A DNA stretch of 64,000 bases from Brackiella oedipodis DSM 13743 (GCF_000621025.1 NZ_KK211205.1:62001-126000), one strand, 5' to 3'; shown: positions 36,429-46,383, counted from the first letter of the stretch. A program made the numbers and translations. The notes: a model not told the origin generated them from the letters alone.

Positions 36429-37262
36429 TTAATCATGTTTGATTTGTTTGAAGCCTTCAGGGATGGGACGAACCGTCAGAATTTGCTCGCTTCGACCAAA
36501 AGGTCCGTGTGTATCGTGCAAAACTGAGCTGGTTAAACCAATACCGTCTGGGCCAAATTGTTGTGTGGTTTCGAGACCCAGCCAATGACCTTGAGGCGCT
36601 CTAAATAAATGGATTTGTAGATCGACATTTGGGAACATCCATTTGAATTCACCCAAGGGTTCGCGGGTCACAATGCCATTAGAAGTGTCGACCATGCCCA
36701 TGAGACGACAAAAATCGCTGGTGGGTTCGCCCTTGACCATATCTAATGAGTTGCTGAGCCAGACAATCCCAGCGCCGTTGCGACTCTCTGGTGATTTTTT
36801 GGCGGTGACAGAGCGTATATACCCACCTTGCCAGGTGCGCATGCCAGTCCAAGTAGGGAAGGCTTCTGGGCTTGGAATCGGTTGGTCTTCTAGACCCATG
36901 ACTGATGAGCTATCAGTGGTCACCATGCGCCAGGTATAGGCCACAATACAGGTTCGATTTTTGGCCTTAAGCTCTGATTTGAGTAATTGTATGGTGCGGC
37001 CAGGCCGCTCTATTTGTGTGGTTACGGTAAATTCATCGAGGTAAATCATGCCCCAAATATCGAGACTCACGCGACCGATGCGAAGGTGATCCTGTGGCTG
37101 AAATATGTCTAACTCATGACAAATAATGCCGGTTGCTGGCGCCATATGCTGTTCTGTCTCTTGCCAAGCCCCTTGGGCATGAAGAGTAGGTTGATAGGTG
37201 GCCACCACGGCACCATTAGACAAGGTTTGACGATCTTTGAGTTCGTAGTAAGCGTCTGTCAT
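36429..37262 (-). CDS. Acyl-CoA thioesterase family protein (TesB-like hotdog)
   Basis: A 277-residue double-hotdog protein without signal peptide. IYLDEFTVTTQIERPGRTIQLLKSEL in the N-terminal half and HWLGLETTQQFGPDGIGLTSSVLHDTHGPFGRSEQIL (in parts) at the end match the TesB-like thioesterase family (4HBT_3 type). The natural acyl-CoA is unknown. No clear Shine-Dalgarno stands before the ATG. Upstream, ATAGCGTAAA occurs at 37261-37270 and again at 37379-37388, a direct repeat that may be a regulator site shared with the divergent brnQ. Confidence 0.82.
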   Translation of the reverse strand: MTDAYYELKDRQTLSNGAVVATYQPTLHAQGAWQETEQHMAPATGIICHELDIFQPQDHLRIGRVSLDIWGMIYLDEFTVTTQIERPGRTIQLLKSELKAKNRTCIVAYTWRMVTTDSSSVMGLEDQPIPSPEAFPTWTGMRTWQGGYIRSVTAKKSPESRNGAGIVWLSNSLDMVKGEPTSDFCRLMGMVDTSNGIVTREPLGEFKWMFPNVDLQIHLFRAPQGHWLGLETTQQFGPDGIGLTSSVLHDTHGPFGRSEQILTVRPIPEGFKQIKHD

Positions 37263-37530
37263 AGCGTAAAATCACTGGAATTTGCGGGAAAATAGATCGA
37301 TTTGTAAACAAATTGCGTCTGAGGGTTATAACTAGGTGCACAGCTCTTACAATTTAGTTACTATTATTTACACTTGTTATAGCGTAAATGCTGATCTACA
37401 GCAATCGGGTTAAACCTTAGTTTGTTGCCCATCACTGATTGCCCTAAATGTGCCTTGTCATCGAGCATAAGCAATTCTAAATTTTAATGAGCGCCTAACA
37501 AGACACATCAACATAATATTGGAACACAAT

Positions 37531-38889
37531 ATGAAATCTAATAACTCTTCACCTTTGGTGTTATTTTTGGCGACGGGCTTAATGTTATTTGCCTTGTTTT
37601 TTGGCGCCGGTAACTTGATTTTCCCAGCGTTGATGGGGCAACAAGCCGGCCAAAACGTCAGCTCAGCCGTGCTCGGCTTTGTTATCACTGGAGCGGGATT
37701 GCCATTATTAGGGGTCGCTGTCATTGGTTTCTCCAAGGTCCGTGACGTGCGCGTGTTGGCTTCCCGCTTTCATCCCGTCTATGGCGTTTTATTTGCTAGC
37801 GCCCTTTATCTGAGTATCGGGCCTCTGTTTGCAACGCCGCGTACGGCGACTGTAGCCTACGAGATGGGCGTCAAACCGATTCTTATCAATGTCGGTATTG
37901 GTCATGAAGCCGAGCACTCAGCGGCTTATTTATTGATCTTTTCCATCGTTTTCTTTGCAATTGCTTGCTGGTTCTCCCTAAGTCCAAGCAAATTGATTGA
38001 TCGCATCGGTAAGATCCTGACGCCAGTCCTATTAATATGTATTATCGCGCTCGTGGTGACCACCTTAGTTTCTCCGATGGGCAGCCTCCAAGAAGCCACT
38101 AAGAGCTATAGTGCGACGCCTTGGGTCACGGGGTTCCTAGAGGGTTACAACACCATGGACGGCCTGGCCGCCTTAGTGTTTGCTATTATTGTGATTGGCG
38201 CCTTACGTGAAGCCGGCCTCAAAGAGACCTCCTCACTTATGCGCTTTACGATGGGCGCAGGCGTCATTGCTGCTGTAATTCTAGGGCTTGTTTATGCTGC
38301 TGTGGCTTATATGGGGGCCAATAGTGTCGCCGAGCTCGGCATGCTAGACAATGGTGCCGATGTCCTTGCCAAGATCACATATTATTATTGGGGCACCTAC
38401 GGTAATGTCTTATTATTTGTGATTATTTTATTGGCGTGCTTGAGTACCGCTATTGGTTTGATCACGGCGAATGCTGAGTTCTTCCATCGCTTATTACCGC
38501 AAATGTCTTATCGTAATTATGTGTTCTTATTTACGCTTATTTCTTGCGCTTTTGCCAATTACGGTTTGTCAGGCATTATTAGCTTATCCATTCCGGTACT
38601 AATGTTATTGTATCCGCTCTCGATTGTTTTGATTATTTTGGCTTTCTTTAATAAAGTCTTTGGAGGTCGCCGCGCGGTCTATGTGTGCTCTTTGAGTCTG
38701 ACGCTCGTGGTCGGTTTACTCGATGCCTACAAAGCCGCATTAGCCGAGAATCCAGATGCCTTTGCCGCCAGTATTGACCAATGGTTACCATGGTATGGCA
38801 TCGGTTTAGGATGGATTGTGCCTGCCGCTGTGGGTTTTGTGCTTGGCTTGGCATTGAGCACGATCTTTCCACAACGTATACAGGCCTAG
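37531..38889 (+). CDS. brnQ: Branched-chain amino acid transport system II carrier protein
   Basis: A 452-residue inner-membrane carrier with about 12 helices that takes up Leu, Ile and Val with Na+ or H+. ATGLMLFALFFGAGNLIFPAL at residues 14-34 and GAGLPLLGVAVIGF are the BrnQ signatures. The ATG at 37531 is chosen over an in-frame TTG 12 bases upstream. Divergent from the thioesterase. Terminator downstream. Confidence 0.95.
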   Translation: MKSNNSSPLVLFLATGLMLFALFFGAGNLIFPALMGQQAGQNVSSAVLGFVITGAGLPLLGVAVIGFSKVRDVRVLASRFHPVYGVLFASALYLSIGPLFATPRTATVAYEMGVKPILINVGIGHEAEHSAAYLLIFSIVFFAIACWFSLSPSKLIDRIGKILTPVLLICIIALVVTTLVSPMGSLQEATKSYSATPWVTGFLEGYNTMDGLAALVFAIIVIGALREAGLKETSSLMRFTMGAGVIAAVILGLVYAAVAYMGANSVAELGMLDNGADVLAKITYYYWGTYGNVLLFVIILLACLSTAIGLITANAEFFHRLLPQMSYRNYVFLFTLISCAFANYGLSGIISLSIPVLMLLYPLSIVLIILAFFNKVFGGRRAVYVCSLSLTLVVGLLDAYKAALAENPDAFAASIDQWLPWYGIGLGWIVPAAVGFVLGLALSTIFPQRIQA

Positions 38890-38925
38890 TACCTTAACAT
38901 TCGCGTAGTTCTAGACGAGTCAATG

Positions 38926-38965
38926 GCCGTTATCGTTAATTTCATTCAGCGATAACGGCATTTTT
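38926..38965. terminator. Terminator of brnQ, overlapping the end of the convergent gene
   Basis: GCCGTTATCG (38926-38935) and CGATAACGGC (38950-38959) form a 10-bp stem followed by ATTTTT. The stop codon of the convergent membrane-protein gene lies in the T run. Confidence 0.85.
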
Positions 38966-39602
38966 ATTGTTGTTGACGATAAGGTTTGGCGGCGAGACTC
39001 AGTATCAAATATTGCAGTATGAGGAATGGCACGATCAACCAGATAGCATTGAGTAGCTGCACCCAGAAAACCTCACTCAACCATTCGCCCCATGGCATGA
39101 TCCAAAAATCGACATTGAGCAGCCAGGTAGCCAGTAGCATGAGCACTAAAACAGCGGTGAGCAGCCACAGGATACGTTTGGCCTGTGCAAAACCAGTGCG
39201 ATAAAAGCACCACATAAAGCCCAATACGATCACCGGTAAGAACACAATCAGGGCACTCGCAAAACCATGGACACTAGCATTACCGAAATAGGTCGCTCTC
39301 ACAGGTTGAATAATAAACAGATAAAAGGGGCTAAAAAGCGTCATCACCCTAAGAAATTGTTTGAAGGCGCAGGCCTGTGCCACAAAAAAGCACACGGCAC
39401 TCATGACTAAAAATGGTGGGATTAAGACCATAAAGCCCACCATCATAAAGCGCCATAAGGTGCCGACACTCAATTGAGTGCCTGTGACGGCGGTAACACC
39501 GCCACTAAAATAAATCAAAGCGGCATAGCCCAAAAATAACAACAAAAATGTTACAAAATAGGCAAGAAAACATTTCCAGTAAGGCAGATGAAGAGGCGTC
39601 AT
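38964..39602 (-). CDS. Six-helix membrane protein of unknown function
   Basis: A 212-residue protein with six strongly hydrophobic stretches (about residues 10-32, 48-75, 85-100, 112-130, 143-163, 178-203). Trp and Phe are frequent, and no charged catalytic motif stands out. I do not recognise the family. It lies 53 bases after the metallophosphoesterase gene on the same strand and is probably cotranscribed with it. No clear ribosome binding site; the start at 39602 is the only ATG before the first helix. Confidence 0.65.
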   Translation of the reverse strand: MTPLHLPYWKCFLAYFVTFLLLFLGYAALIYFSGGVTAVTGTQLSVGTLWRFMMVGFMVLIPPFLVMSAVCFFVAQACAFKQFLRVMTLFSPFYLFIIQPVRATYFGNASVHGFASALIVFLPVIVLGFMWCFYRTGFAQAKRILWLLTAVLVLMLLATWLLNVDFWIMPWGEWLSEVFWVQLLNAIWLIVPFLILQYLILSLAAKPYRQQQ

Positions 39603-39655
39603 AGTAGTTTTTGTCTTTTAACGGAGGTGTTTGAAAGTATGGAAAAGTGTGCAGT

Positions 39656-40744
39656 TTATAGGCTACCGCTGAGCTCGATGATGACCAGTTCGGCACGTGT
39701 TCCTATTCTGAATGGTAAGCCCCAAAGGCCTAACCCTGCAGAGACGATGAGTTGTGAGCCTTTAATAAAGTAGTGCCCATACGTGTATTTCTGAAAAAGC
39801 GGCAATAGAGCCGTCCCCGGAAATAATTGACCATTATGCGTATGACCGGCCAAGATGAGATCAGCGCCTTGTTGTGCAATGGCTTTGGCGCCTTCGGGTT
39901 GATGATCCAACACCACTACCGGCAGCAGCGCGTGCTTAATGCAGTCTTTGGCGGCCAAGCGCGTTTCGGCCAAATCCTTGCGGCCTGTTAACAGCATTTC
40001 ACCCTGAATATTAATGGTTTCATCGCGTAAACACACAAAACCGGCGGCTTCGATATCTTTTTGAAAAAGCGTTTGCTGACCTTGATAGACATCGTGGTTG
40101 CCTAAAATGGCATATTTTCCCAAGGGGGCTTGCACCTGGCGGAGCGCTTTGGCCATATGGCGACGTTCATACACCCGCGAGGTGTCGGCCATAAAATCAC
40201 CACCATGCAAGATTAAATCAGGGCTTTCGGCTTGGATGGCTTTTTGGAGCCATTTAATGTGTCGATGCCCAATTAAATAGCCAAAATGCGTGTCACTCAA
40301 AAACGCAATATGCACGGCTTGCGGCATGGGTTTTTGTAATTTGATTGAATAACGCACGATTTTGGGGCAGTAGGCGCTCCACAAACCGTAGGCGACAAGT
40401 ACCAGCATAAAGACAGGTATAAAAAAGCGTACGGCGCTTTCAGCCGTAGCCTTGTCCGTGAGCCAGCTAAACATAGTCGCTAAGGTGGCGCCCAGTAAGG
40501 TAAATAAACTGCCATAAAAAATGGCCACCATAAAACTAATCAATAATTTAAAACGCCAATGCCGCGGTAACTTAAACAAAGCCAATAAAAATCCATCGGC
40601 TAATACGAAGCAGGTGACCAAGAAATAACCCGCGTGTAGCTGTGGAAAAAAACCGCGGCCATATTCATACAAGCCCCAGGCGCTGAGCATAATAAATAAT
40701 TGGCTCAGGCAGAGCATGACAATCAATAACAAAATTCGTTTCAT
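39656..40744 (-). CDS. Membrane-anchored metallophosphoesterase
   Basis: A 362-residue protein. Four membrane helices occupy residues ~1-120. The phosphoesterase domain follows with the full metal-binding set: IAFLSDTHFG, LILHGGDFMADTS, YAILGNHDVYQG and LILAGHTHNGQLFPG. The arrangement resembles YaeI/YkuE-like enzymes that act on lipids (UDP-diacylglucosamine-type or phospholipid substrates), though nothing here fixes the substrate. First gene of a two-gene - strand unit with the unknown membrane protein. Confidence 0.87.
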   Translation of the reverse strand: MKRILLLIVMLCLSQLFIMLSAWGLYEYGRGFFPQLHAGYFLVTCFVLADGFLLALFKLPRHWRFKLLISFMVAIFYGSLFTLLGATLATMFSWLTDKATAESAVRFFIPVFMLVLVAYGLWSAYCPKIVRYSIKLQKPMPQAVHIAFLSDTHFGYLIGHRHIKWLQKAIQAESPDLILHGGDFMADTSRVYERRHMAKALRQVQAPLGKYAILGNHDVYQGQQTLFQKDIEAAGFVCLRDETINIQGEMLLTGRKDLAETRLAAKDCIKHALLPVVVLDHQPEGAKAIAQQGADLILAGHTHNGQLFPGTALLPLFQKYTYGHYFIKGSQLIVSAGLGLWGLPFRIGTRAELVIIELSGSL

Positions 40745-40890
40745 AGGCTAAATTATAAAAGCAAGTACCTATTTTGCGGGCGTGGTCTATAACATCAAAC
40801 CATTCTGCTAAGGCTCAGTTTGAAAAGCCTTACCACCTCCTTTAAACTACAAAGAGTAGCAGTAACAAAAGCTAACGATCGGAGAGCAAT

Positions 40891-41742
40891 ATGGCTGAAG
40901 AAAATTATGAACTACCTAAAGTATGGCAATGGGAGCAGGGCAATGGCGGTAAATTTGCCAACATTAATCGCCCTACGGCAGGCGCTCGCTTTGAGAAGCA
41001 ATTACCCGTCGGTAAGCATCCTCTGCAACTGTACTCCTTAGCAACGCCAAATGGTCAAAAAGTAACGATCATGCTCGAAGAGTTGTTGGCGTTGGGGGTG
41101 CAAGAGGCGGAATACGATGCCTGGCTGATCAAAATCGATGGTGAGCAATTCGGTTCGGGGTTTGTAGATATTAACCCAAACTCCAAAATCCCCGCTATGC
41201 TTGACCGCAGTGATGAAACGCCAGTGCGTGTGTTTGAATCTGGCGCTATCCTCTTGTATTTAGCAGACAAATTCAAGCAATTGATTCCAACTGATCATGC
41301 TAAGCGCACCGAGTGTTTAAATTGGTTATTTTGGCAAATGGCGGCGGCGCCCTTGCTAGGTGGTGGTTTTGGTCATTTCTTTGCCTATGCGCCAGAGCAT
41401 TTTAAATATCCTATTGACCGCTATACCATGGAAGTCAAACGACAATTAGACGTGCTCGATCAGCAACTCGGTAAGCATCCGTACTTGGCTGGGACCGAAT
41501 ACAGTATCGCCGATATTGCTTGTTTCCCGTGGTATGGTGCCTTGGCACTGAACCAAATCTACGAGGGAGCCGCGACCTTTTTAAATATTGGTTCTTATGC
41601 CAATTTAGGTCGCTGGGCCAAACAAATTGCGCAACGGCCAGCGGTGATCAGAGGCCGAATGGTCAATAATCTCAATGCCCCTGAAGGCAAGCAATTAGCT
41701 GAGCGTCACTCGGCCTCGGATTTTGATGCACTGCTCAAATAA
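40891..41742 (+). CDS. yghU: Glutathione-dependent disulfide-bond oxidoreductase (YghU-like GST)
   Basis: A 283-residue glutathione S-transferase of the nu class. The N-terminal extension (NYELPKVWQWEQGNGG then KFANINRPTAGARFEKQLPVG) is typical of YghU/YfcG. The thioredoxin-like half has LYSLATPNGQKVTIMLEEL and ESGAILLYLADKF; the helical half has FGHFFAYAPE and YSIADIACFPWYG. It uses two GSH molecules to reduce disulfides. CGGAGAGCAAT precedes the ATG. Monocistronic. Confidence 0.93.
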   Translation: MAEENYELPKVWQWEQGNGGKFANINRPTAGARFEKQLPVGKHPLQLYSLATPNGQKVTIMLEELLALGVQEAEYDAWLIKIDGEQFGSGFVDINPNSKIPAMLDRSDETPVRVFESGAILLYLADKFKQLIPTDHAKRTECLNWLFWQMAAAPLLGGGFGHFFAYAPEHFKYPIDRYTMEVKRQLDVLDQQLGKHPYLAGTEYSIADIACFPWYGALALNQIYEGAATFLNIGSYANLGRWAKQIAQRPAVIRGRMVNNLNAPEGKQLAERHSASDFDALLK

Positions 41743-41771
41743 GCGCATAATATAAAATAATATAAAGCTAC

Positions 41772-41807
41772 ACGCCTGTGGCATATCTGAAGCGTCACAG
41801 GCGTTTT
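41772..41807 (+). terminator. Terminator of yghU
   Basis: ACGCCTGTG (41772-41780) and CACAGGCGT (41796-41804) form a 9-bp stem with a 15-nt loop, followed by a short TTTT run. Confidence 0.72.
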
Positions 41808-41860
41808 AGTACATTTGTCAGCACGGCTTAACACCGTCTTACAGCCATTCAAGGAAAAAC

Positions 41861-42805
41861 ATGTTAATTCAGGATGTTCTCAATAAACCCGGTAAAAACG
41901 TTTTTTTTGTCAATCTTAAGATCCGCCCCGATATCGAGGTCGAAAAAGCCCTGGAGGCGTTTCGTGACTTCTGTGGCAATCTGACTGAAATTAACAATAG
42001 TATTAAATTGCGCTTTGATAAGGACGAATTCAAAAGCTCAGTGGCACTGAGTCGGCATTGTTGGGATATGTTTTTTCCCAATACTACACCGCCAAAAGAA
42101 TTAGTGACCTTTGAACCTATCCAGGGGCCACGCTTTACTGCGCCAGCCACAGAGGGTGATATTTTTGTACACTTGCGTGCTCGCAATACCGATATTTGTT
42201 ATGAAGCCCTCAAACAATATATGGTTTTTTTAGGTGATATTACTGAGTCCGTCTATGAAATTCATGGTTTTGGCTACCAAGACGGACGCAGTATTATTGG
42301 CTTTGTCGATGGTACGGCCAACCCCCAAGATGATGATGCCTGTGAGGCGGCTTTGATTGGTGATGAGGATCCTGATTACAAAAACGGTAGTTATATGTTT
42401 ACCCAAAAATACCTGCATGATATGCAAGGTTGGGAGACCTTAAGCGTTGAGCAACAAGAAGAAATCATCGGTCGCCATAAGTTTAATGACATGCAACTTA
42501 CTAACAAAAAACCGAGTGCTCACGTCGAAATTTCCAAGGCTTATGACGATGAGGGCAATGAACTAGACATCTTGCGTGCCAATGTGATTTTTGCCGAACC
42601 CTCCAAAAACCAATACGGGACTTTTTTCATTTCTTATTCCAAGCACTTTTCCACCGTTCACCAAATGCTACGACATATGTTTCAGGGCAATGATAAAGCG
42701 AGCCACGACAAATTATTGGAATACAGCACGGCAGTGACCGGAACCTTGTTTTTTGTACCAAGTAAAGAGACACTGGGAGCAATGGCTGACGGTAGCATTG
42801 ATTAA
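41861..42805 (+). CDS. Dyp-type heme peroxidase (YfeX-like)
   Basis: A 314-residue heme protein. The family motif IIGFVDGTANP places the catalytic Asp at 150; His221 (in KPSAHVEIS) is the likely proximal heme ligand and Arg239 (DILRANVIF) the distal arginine. There is no Tat or Sec signal, so it is cytoplasmic, and no encapsulin gene or cargo tail is present. YfeX has been argued to act on porphyrinogens or heme; the substrate here is open. The CbpA-CbpM pair follows on the same strand after 115 bases. Confidence 0.92.
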   Translation: MLIQDVLNKPGKNVFFVNLKIRPDIEVEKALEAFRDFCGNLTEINNSIKLRFDKDEFKSSVALSRHCWDMFFPNTTPPKELVTFEPIQGPRFTAPATEGDIFVHLRARNTDICYEALKQYMVFLGDITESVYEIHGFGYQDGRSIIGFVDGTANPQDDDACEAALIGDEDPDYKNGSYMFTQKYLHDMQGWETLSVEQQEEIIGRHKFNDMQLTNKKPSAHVEISKAYDDEGNELDILRANVIFAEPSKNQYGTFFISYSKHFSTVHQMLRHMFQGNDKASHDKLLEYSTAVTGTLFFVPSKETLGAMADGSID

Positions 42806-42920
42806 GGCGGCGGCTGGCTAGTGGCGTTACAGCGCCTATAGGCTTGAAAATCAAGGTTTCAGACTTACATACTTTGTATCTGAAATAAATACTGACTATG
42901 AATTTAATATTGGATTGCGT

Positions 42921-43871
42921 ATGAAATATGTTGATTTTTATGAGGTCCTAGGCGTACCTCGGGATGCCTCAGAAGCCGATATTAAAAAAGCCTATCGTAA
43001 CTTGGCCCATAAATATCACCCCGATGTCTCCAAAGAGCCTGATGCCGAAGAAAAGTTCAAAAAGGTCGCCGAGGCTTATGCCACCCTTAAAGACCCCGAA
43101 AAAAGAGCTGCCTATGACAATCTAGGTCAGCATGCCGAGGGTGAGGATTTTGTGCCACCGCATCAATGGCAGCAATTTTATAAAAGCTCTCAAGGCGGTT
43201 TTGAGGATGTGGACCTGGCAGATATTTTTGCCGCTTTTGGGGGTGGTCGCCAAGGTAGTTTTAGCAGCCATTCTGGATTTAGACAAGCCCCACAACGCGG
43301 TGAAACCTTTGAATTTGAATTGCCGATTACGCTGGAGCAAGCTTATCACGGCGCGAGCACCGAATTTACGGTGCAGATTCCATCCTATGATGAGCAGGGT
43401 ATGCCCAAACGCCAACAAAAAACCTTCCAAGTCAAAATCCCTAAAGGCGCCGCAGACGGCCAACGTTTACGCTTAGCAGGTAAAGGGGGTGAGGGCTTAC
43501 ATGGTGCACCCGCTGGCGATTTGTTTGTGATTTTGCGTATGCAAAAGCATCCGCACTACAAAGTCGATGGTTTAAATCTCACGATGAAAGTGCCGCTTAG
43601 CCCATGGGAAGCCACGCTAGGTACGACCGTACAAGTGCCTACCCTAGGCGGCCGAGTAGAGGTGAATATCCCATCGGGTACCACAGCGGGTCGTAAGATG
43701 CGTTTGGCCAAACGCGGTATGCCTTCTGTCAAAGGTCAACAAGGCGATCTTATCCTAGAAATTAGCATCCAGGTCTCTGCCAAACTCAGCGACAAAGAAA
43801 AAGAATTAATGCAGCAATTGGCACAAGTCTCAGACTTTGACCCCCGCAAATCTTATTTCGCAGGAGTATAA
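42921..43871 (+). CDS. cbpA: Curved DNA-binding protein / DnaJ-class cochaperone CbpA
   Basis: A 316-residue J-domain protein. The HPD motif is at 33-35 in [19 protein letters not shown] Gly/Phe region ([16 protein letters not shown]) precedes two C-terminal beta-sandwich substrate domains ([13 protein letters not shown], then [21 protein letters not shown]). No zinc-finger region, as expected for CbpA rather than DnaJ. It stimulates DnaK ATPase and binds curved DNA in stationary phase. ATG 42921 is preferred to a TTG at 42915. CbpM follows after 2 bases. Confidence 0.94.
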   Translation: MKYVDFYEVLGVPRDASEADIKKAYRNLAHKYHPDVSKEPDAEEKFKKVAEAYATLKDPEKRAAYDNLGQHAEGEDFVPPHQWQQFYKSSQGGFEDVDLADIFAAFGGGRQGSFSSHSGFRQAPQRGETFEFELPITLEQAYHGASTEFTVQIPSYDEQGMPKRQQKTFQVKIPKGAADGQRLRLAGKGGEGLHGAPAGDLFVILRMQKHPHYKVDGLNLTMKVPLSPWEATLGTTVQVPTLGGRVEVNIPSGTTAGRKMRLAKRGMPSVKGQQGDLILEISIQVSAKLSDKEKELMQQLAQVSDFDPRKSYFAGV

Positions 43872-43873
43872 CA

Positions 43874-44179
43874 ATGACACAAATTAGCACCGAAGCGATT
43901 TGGCTCAACCAAGATCAAGTGTGTAGCCTACAACATATTGTAGAAGTTTCTGGTTTGACCGAGCCCGAGGTCATTAGCTTAGCCGACGCGGGCGTTTTAC
44001 CCATGGTGGACACTAAACAAAGCGAAAGTCCTTATGTGTTTTATAGCGAATGCATGGTGACCGCCACCAAGGCGCGACGTTTGCGCGATGACTTTGAGCT
44101 CCAGGGTGATGGCTTGTCACTGGTGTTGCAATTGCTCGATCGAATCGAAGAGCTGCAGCGTCAAATTCGCTTAGGTTAG
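43874..44179 (+). CDS. cbpM: Chaperone modulator CbpM
   Basis: A 101-residue MerR-like helix-turn-helix protein: LQHIVEVSGLTEPEVISLADAGVLP, then ATKARRLRDDFELQGDGLSLVLQLLDRIEELQRQI (in parts). It binds the J domain of CbpA and blocks its cochaperone and DNA-binding activities. It is translationally close to cbpA and ends at a strong terminator. Confidence 0.92.
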   Translation: MTQISTEAIWLNQDQVCSLQHIVEVSGLTEPEVISLADAGVLPMVDTKQSESPYVFYSECMVTATKARRLRDDFELQGDGLSLVLQLLDRIEELQRQIRLG

Positions 44180-44209
44180 ATGTTAAGCCGTAGACGGAGT
44201 CTCACAGTA

Positions 44210-44251
44210 GGGCGCAGTTTTCCAGAGGTGACTGGGGCATGCGCCCTTTTT
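44210..44251 (+). terminator. Terminator of cbpA-cbpM
   Basis: GGGCGCA (44210-44216) and TGCGCCC (44240-44246) form a GC-rich stem with a 23-nt loop that may itself fold, followed by TTTTT. Confidence 0.8.
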
Positions 44252-44289
44252 CTTGGCTGTATGCATGCGGCTCAAGCGTGCTAGAAGGC

Positions 44290-44955
44290 TTAGTGAATTT
44301 GCCAATTAATGGGCGTCTTACCTTGCTGTATTAAGTATTGATTAGCTTTTGAAAAATGGCGACAACCCAAAAAGCCTCGGTGCGCTGATAACGGCGAAGG
44401 ATGCGTGCTGGTAAGCACTAAGTGGCGTTGGCGATCAATAAAGGCGCCTTTTTTTTGAGCATGTGCGCCCCACAGCATGAAGACTAAATGCTCTCGGTGT
44501 TCGTTAAGCTGCCGAATTACCACATCGGTGAAGTGCTCCCAGCCCCAATCGGCATGTGAATGCGCCTTGCCTTGTTGTACCGTCAGCACGGTATTCAGTA
44601 AAAACACCCCTTGCTGCGCCCATTCTTGCAAATCGCCATGTGAGGGGGGCACAAAACCTTGAATATCGGTTTGCAATTCTTTATAAATATTGCGTAAAGA
44701 CGGTGGAATGGGCGTTGGCTTTTGAACTGAAAAGGCCAAACCATGGGCTTGATTAGGGCCATGATAGGGATCTTGGCCTAGGATGACTACTTTGACATCG
44801 GCAAAAGCCGTGCTTTTGAAGGCATTAAATATCTCGGCATTAGCAGGAAAGATGATGTGGCCTTGCGCCCGTGCTTGCTGCACTCTGTGCAAAATTTCTT
44901 TGAAATACGGTTGCTGTTTTTGTGCACCGAGTACATCACTCCACGTTGCCATCAT
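44290..44955 (-). CDS. ung: Uracil-DNA glycosylase
   Basis: A 221-residue family-1 UDG that removes uracil from DNA. The water-activating motif [18 protein letters not shown] spans 60-77 with Asp62, and the DNA-intercalation loop [17 protein letters not shown] is near the C-terminus; LLNTVLTVQ binds the uracil. ATG at 44955 or the next codon 44952. Single gene. Between its start and the end of the next gene lies a 7-bp hairpin (GCCCTACC/GGTAGGGC, about 45009-45029) without a T run. Confidence 0.96.
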   Translation of the reverse strand: MMATWSDVLGAQKQQPYFKEILHRVQQARAQGHIIFPANAEIFNAFKSTAFADVKVVILGQDPYHGPNQAHGLAFSVQKPTPIPPSLRNIYKELQTDIQGFVPPSHGDLQEWAQQGVFLLNTVLTVQQGKAHSHADWGWEHFTDVVIRQLNEHREHLVFMLWGAHAQKKGAFIDRQRHLVLTSTHPSPLSAHRGFLGCRHFSKANQYLIQQGKTPINWQIH

Positions 44956-45069
44956 TTTTTGATCCTGACGTTATACCTAAAAGGACACATAGATACTAAG
45001 TTGTGCTGGCCCTACCACTTAGGTAGGGCGGCAAGCCTGCCTGATATCCGCTAGCCTAGCAAAAGCCCA

Positions 45070-46383
45070 TTATACCGTGTGCGTACGCAAGCGCTGCTGC
45101 CGTTCATAGCGAGTGACGACGGCCACCGCGCAACCCATACTCAGCAGGATATGCACAATAGCTAAGGCGATGACCGCGATGATACTGCCGCTTTTGTTTA
45201 ACAAAAATTGCGCCAATAAAGGCGTGGAACCACCAAATATCATGCCACAGAGTTGATAGCACAAAGAGATCCCGGTGTAGCGCACTTGCGGTGGGAAAGC
45301 GCGCACCAAAATACCGCCTAAAAAAGAGTAATACATACTATGCGGTAATGTCGCCAAGCAAATGCAAGCAATAATGAGTCCCGATTGTTTGCTGGCGATC
45401 GCTAAAAACATGAGGGGTAAGAGCACAATCTCGGGGGTAAGAATCCAAATAATGGCCTTTTTTAGGTCGATGCGACTGGCAATCAGCGCGCCCAAAGGTT
45501 GAAAGAATAACTGCACCACAATACCGATGGTTAAAAAGCCCAGAAATTGTGAGCGCGAAATATGCATTTCATTGACGGCCCAGGAGAGTGCAAAAGTGCT
45601 CTTAAAATACATGGCGGAAACACCGATAACGCAAGCCCCTACGCCGAGCATGAGCATTTTGCGGTGGTGTCGTAAAAGTTGTGTGATAGGCACTTCGAGC
45701 ACGGTGTTTTGTGCTTGCATTTGCTTGATCGTGGGCGATTCTTCGACTCCCATTCGAACCCATAGGCCGACAATAATTAAGAGTGCAGAAAGCAAAAACG
45801 GCACGCGCCAACCCCAATCTAAAAAGGCCTCGGGAGCCAAATAAGAAAACACAAAAAACACAGCTGTTGAGAGTAAATTACCGGCTGGAGAACCCTGTTG
45901 CGCAAACGCGGAATAGATTAAGTCCTTACCTTTGGGGGCATGTTCGGCCGCTAAGGCCACGGCGCCACCCCATTCGCCACCCACAGCAAACCCTTGAATA
46001 ATACGTAAGGTGACTAACAAAATGGGTGCGGCAATACCAATCTGTTGGTAGGTGGGTAACAAGCCAATCGCCGTCGTGCAGATGCCCATGATCATTAGCG
46101 TGATGATCAGAGTTTTTTTGCGGCCAATCTTGTCACCTAAATGACCGAAAACCACGCCCCCTAAAGGGCGTGCCAAAAAGCCGACCCAAAACGCGGCAAA
46201 CGACGCCAGCGTGCCCGTCGTGGGGTCTTCAGAGGGAAAAAATAACTGCCCAAATACCAAGGCCGCGGCCGTGCTATAGGCATAAAAGTCATACCATTCA
46301 ATCGCGGTACCAATAAATGAAGCGAAGCCCGCTTTGCGTGCCATCTTAACTTGGCTAGCGTTGCTTGTTGCGACTGGGCTCAT
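45070..46383 (-). CDS. MFS transporter of the metabolite:H+ symporter (MHS) family
   Basis: A 437-residue carrier with 12 helices, of the ProP/ShiA/KgtP group: FIGTAIEWYDFYAYSTAAALVF at residues 20-41, then GHLGDKIGRKKTLI, LRIIQGFAVGGEWGGAVALAAEHAP. These motifs are diagnostic for MHS carriers of organic acids, betaine or shikimate; the substrate is not readable. AGGTGAG precedes the ATG. Monocistronic. Confidence 0.9.
   Translation of the reverse strand: MSPVATSNASQVKMARKAGFASFIGTAIEWYDFYAYSTAAALVFGQLFFPSEDPTTGTLASFAAFWVGFLARPLGGVVFGHLGDKIGRKKTLIITLMIMGICTTAIGLLPTYQQIGIAAPILLVTLRIIQGFAVGGEWGGAVALAAEHAPKGKDLIYSAFAQQGSPAGNLLSTAVFFVFSYLAPEAFLDWGWRVPFLLSALLIIVGLWVRMGVEESPTIKQMQAQNTVLEVPITQLLRHHRKMLMLGVGACVIGVSAMYFKSTFALSWAVNEMHISRSQFLGFLTIGIVVQLFFQPLGALIASRIDLKKAIIWILTPEIVLLPLMFLAIASKQSGLIIACICLATLPHSMYYSFLGGILVRAFPPQVRYTGISLCYQLCGMIFGGSTPLLAQFLLNKSGSIIAVIALAIVHILLSMGCAVAVVTRYERQQRLRTHTV

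Noticed and set aside
41861-42805. Encapsulin-loaded DyP system
   Set aside because: No encapsulin gene nearby and no C-terminal cargo peptide on the peroxidase.
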